A DNA stretch of 64,000 nucleotides from Halomonas ventosae (GTDB lineage: Bacteria; Pseudomonadota; Gammaproteobacteria; Pseudomonadales; Halomonadaceae). Location: NCBI RefSeq assembly GCF_004363555.1, contig NZ_SNZJ01000025.1:1-64000 (forward strand). The letters run 5' to 3'. A model generated the notes under the pieces. The model was not told where the DNA came from and made no database searches. It saw only the letters and a program-made list of their open reading frames with translations. The position numbers and the translations under genes were made by a program. This document shows, piece after piece, positions 61,765-64,000 of the stretch. Numbering within the stretch: position 1 is the first letter of the stretch; every line of letters begins with the position of its first letter.

Positions 61765-62472
61765 TCACTCTCGTACGCTGCGTTCCCCGAAGATCGCGGT
61801 GCCCAGGCGGACCAGGGTGGCCCCCTCGAGCACGGCGGCCTCCAGGTCGGCAGTCATGCCCATCGAGAGGGTATCCAGCGGCGCCCCGGGGAGGCGCTCG
61901 CGGAGTGCCTCGAGGGCCTCGCGGAGGCGGGCGAAGGGCACGCGCTGGTCCTCCAGTCCCTCGGCCGGCGCCGGGATCGCCATCAGCCCGCGCAGGCGCA
62001 GCTGGGGCAGCGCCTGGACCGCCTCGGCCAGGGCGGGCAGCGCCTCGAGCGAGACGCCGGACTTGCTCGCCTCGTCGCTGATGTTGACCTGCAGGCAGAT
62101 GTCCAGCGGGCCGAGCGCTGCGGGGCGTTGATCGTTCAGACGCCGGGCGATCTTCTCACGGTCTACGCTATGCACCCAGGCGAAGTGCCCGGCCACGTCG
62201 CGGGTCTTGTTGGATTGCAGCGGACCGATGAAATGCCAGACGATGGGGTCCAGGTCCGCCAGCTCGGCCTGCTTGTCCAGGGCTTCCTGGACATAGTTCT
62301 CGCCGAACTCGCGTTGGCCCAGGTGCCAGGCCTCGCGGATCATGGCGGCGGGCTTGGTCTTGCTGACGGCCAGCAGCCGGGCGCCATCGGCAGGTCGGCC
62401 GGCGGCATTCAGCGCGTCGGCGAGCCGGGTGCGGGCGGCGGCCAGGGACTCGGAAAGTACCAGGTCCGTCAT
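61765..62472 (-). CDS. yggS: PLP homeostasis protein (YggS/PROSC family)
   Basis: This 235-residue single-domain PLP-binding protein has Lys38 in LLAVSKTKP as the cofactor lysine. FGENYVQEA, WHFIGPLQSNK and LSMGMTADLEAAV are family hallmarks. It buffers PLP and affects amino-acid balance. It diverges from pilT. Confidence 0.96.
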   Translation of the reverse strand: MTDLVLSESLAAARTRLADALNAAGRPADGARLLAVSKTKPAAMIREAWHLGQREFGENYVQEALDKQAELADLDPIVWHFIGPLQSNKTRDVAGHFAWVHSVDREKIARRLNDQRPAALGPLDICLQVNISDEASKSGVSLEALPALAEAVQALPQLRLRGLMAIPAPAEGLEDQRVPFARLREALEALRERLPGAPLDTLSMGMTADLEAAVLEGATLVRLGTAIFGERSVRE

Positions 62473-62535
62473 GTCTGAGTGTCTGTCATACTGGGCATAC
62501 TGAAGGGAACCTTATCCCGGGAGCAGGGGAAACGC

Positions 62536-63570
62536 ATGGATATTACCGAACTGCTGGCATTCTCGGCAAAGCAGAACGCCTCCGACCTCCACCTCTCGGC
62601 GGGCCTGCCGCCGATGATCCGCGTCGATGGCGACATCCGCCGGCTCAACGTGCCGGCCATGGAGGACCGCGAGGTCCGCAAGCTGATCTACGACATCATG
62701 GCGGACCGCCAGCGCCGCGACTACGAGGAGTTCTTCGAGACCGACTTCTCCTTCGAGGTGCCGGGCGTCTCGCGCTTCCGTGTCAACGTCTTCAACCAGG
62801 CCCGCGGGGCCGGGGCGGTGTTCCGGACCATCCCCACCGAGGTGCTGACCCTGGAGGACCTGGGCATGGGGCCGGTCTTCCGCCAGCTCTCCATGCTGCC
62901 CCGCGGCCTGGTGCTGGTCACCGGCCCCACCGGCTCGGGCAAGAGCACCACGCTGGCGGCGATGATCGACTACATCAACGACAATCGCTTCGAGCACATC
63001 CTCACCATCGAGGACCCGGTGGAGTTCGTGCACCGCAGCAAGCGCTGCCTGGTCAACCAGCGCGAGGTGCACCGCGATACCCATGGCTTCGCCCCGGCGC
63101 TGCGCAGTGCGCTGCGCGAGGACCCGGACATCATCCTGGTCGGCGAGCTGCGCGACCTGGAGACGATCCGGCTGGCGCTGACCGCGGCCGAGACCGGCCA
63201 CCTCGTGTTCGGCACCCTGCATACCACCTCCGCGGCCAAGACCATCGACCGGATCATCGACGTCTTTCCCGGCGAGGAGAAGTCCATGGTGCGCTCGATG
63301 CTCTCCGAGTCACTGCAGGCGGTGATCTCCCAGGCTCTGCTCAAGCGTCAGGGCGGCGGCCGGGTGGCGGCCCACGAGATCCTGGTGGCCACCGCGGCGG
63401 TGCGTAACCTGATCCGCGAGGACAAGGTGGCGCAGATCTACTCGGCGATCCAGACCGGCGGCAACCTGGGCATGCAGACCCTGGATGCCTCGCTGGCGCG
63501 CCTGGTGGCGGACAACATGGTGGCGCGCGAGGAAGCCCAGGCGAAGGCCAAGGGCGTGCTGGCGAGCTGA
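62536..63570 (+). CDS. pilT: Type IV pilus retraction ATPase PilT
   Basis: This 344-residue AAA+ hexameric motor depolymerises type IV pili for twitching and DNA uptake. It has ASDLHLSAGLPP at the N-terminus and Walker A GPTGSGKST. The Asp box includes EDPVEF, Walker B is VGELRDLETI, and the His box is FGTLHTTSAA. The ATG at 62536 gives the usual MDITELL start. pilU follows after 31 bp. Confidence 0.97.
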   Translation: MDITELLAFSAKQNASDLHLSAGLPPMIRVDGDIRRLNVPAMEDREVRKLIYDIMADRQRRDYEEFFETDFSFEVPGVSRFRVNVFNQARGAGAVFRTIPTEVLTLEDLGMGPVFRQLSMLPRGLVLVTGPTGSGKSTTLAAMIDYINDNRFEHILTIEDPVEFVHRSKRCLVNQREVHRDTHGFAPALRSALREDPDIILVGELRDLETIRLALTAAETGHLVFGTLHTTSAAKTIDRIIDVFPGEEKSMVRSMLSESLQAVISQALLKRQGGGRVAAHEILVATAAVRNLIREDKVAQIYSAIQTGGNLGMQTLDASLARLVADNMVAREEAQAKAKGVLAS

Positions 63571-63601
63571 GGACGCGACAACGACAACAAGGAGCAGGGA
63601 C

Positions 63602-64000
63602 ATGACGGCAAAAGAGTGGCTCCACCAGCTGCTGGACATCATGGTGCAGAAGGAGGCGTCGGATCTGCTGATCTCGGTGAACGCGCCGCCGACCCTGAAG
63701 ATGGCCGGCCAGCTCACCCCCCTGGGGGACCAGGGGCTCAGCGTGGCGCAGGTCACCGAACTGGTCGGTGCCTCGATCCCCGATGCGGTGCTGGAACGCT
63801 TCCGCGTCGAGCACGAGGCCAACTTCGCGCTGAGCCTCAAGGACAAGGGGCGTTTTCGCGTCAGTGCCTTCCAGCAGCGCAACCAGATGGCCATGGTGAT
63901 CCGGCGCATCGGCTTCGAGATCCCTCATCTGGAGGAGCTGTCGCTGCCCTCCACGCTCGGCGAGCTGGCCAACAACAAGCGCGGCCTGGTGTTCGTGGTC
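63602..64000 (+). CDS. pilU: PilT/PilU-family ATPase PilU, N-terminal part (cut by window edge)
   Basis: The first 133 residues are visible. MTAKEWLHQLLDIMVQKEAS fits PilU, followed by DLLISVNAPPTLK, which replaces the DLHLSAG of PilT. The frame reaches KRGLVFVV just before Walker A. PilU assists PilT in retraction under load. The order pilT-pilU is standard. Confidence 0.93.
   Translation, partial: MTAKEWLHQLLDIMVQKEASDLLISVNAPPTLKMAGQLTPLGDQGLSVAQVTELVGASIPDAVLERFRVEHEANFALSLKDKGRFRVSAFQQRNQMAMVIRRIGFEIPHLEELSLPSTLGELANNKRGLVFVV

Overview
This window is high-GC gammaproteobacterial chromosome, most like Halomonas or a relative in Halomonadaceae. That placement is inferred from the GC-rich, acidic proteins, the tmRNA tag, the CbrA/CbrB system and a gene order that closely follows the one I know from Pseudomonas. 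Almost every gene is housekeeping and intact; only the first (pyruvate kinase) and last (pilU) are cut by the window edges.

Layout, left to right. (1) 1-2376: pyruvate kinase and gap diverge around two HexR-like boxes, followed by a TauE/SafE exporter. (2) 2380-6259: a leftward block with an unusual aspartokinase and the two carboxynorspermidine (polyamine) enzymes. (3) 6537-15315: ssrA (tmRNA), smpB, ratA-rnfH, bamE, fur, recN with SOS boxes, and grpE-dnaK-dnaJ with two sigma-32-type promoters. (4) 15391-20734: accessory genes placed between dnaJ and dapB: a putative phosphorothioate-DNA-dependent HNH endonuclease, a CorA transporter, a DUF2218 protein, an EamA transporter, and a Clp1-like P-loop kinase fused to an RNase Z-like domain. 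(5) 20858-30535: dapB, a REP element, an attenuator-like leader, carA-carB-greA, yhbY, rlmE and ftsH. (6) 30602-43287: folP-glmM-tpiA-secG, tRNA-Leu(GAG), initiator tRNA-Met, then rimP-nusA-infB-rbfA-truB-rpsO-pnp. (7) 43425-55772, leftward: dksA-gluQ-cbrX-cbrA-cbrB, a CrcZ-like small RNA with a sigma-54 promoter, pcnB-folK-panB-panC-panD and a thiolase. (8) 55992-64000: aminotransferase-sfsA, then leftward yggS-proC-yggT-metX-metW-DUF4426, and pilT-pilU at the right edge.

How the parts work together. ssrA and smpB form the trans-translation system. GrpE, DnaK and DnaJ form the Hsp70 machine, and FtsH is the membrane quality-control protease. The nusA-infB block makes the transcription, translation and RNA-decay apparatus. 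CbrA-CbrB probably drives the small RNA that relieves Hfq/Crc catabolite repression. Carboxynorspermidine synthesis consumes aspartate semialdehyde, the product line of aspartokinase.

The most interesting items are the Clp1-RNase Z fusion, the CrcZ-like RNA with its promoter and upstream half-sites, the stand-alone phosphorothioate-type nuclease, the carAB leader, a 12-copy heptamer array and a U1-U72 initiator tRNA.
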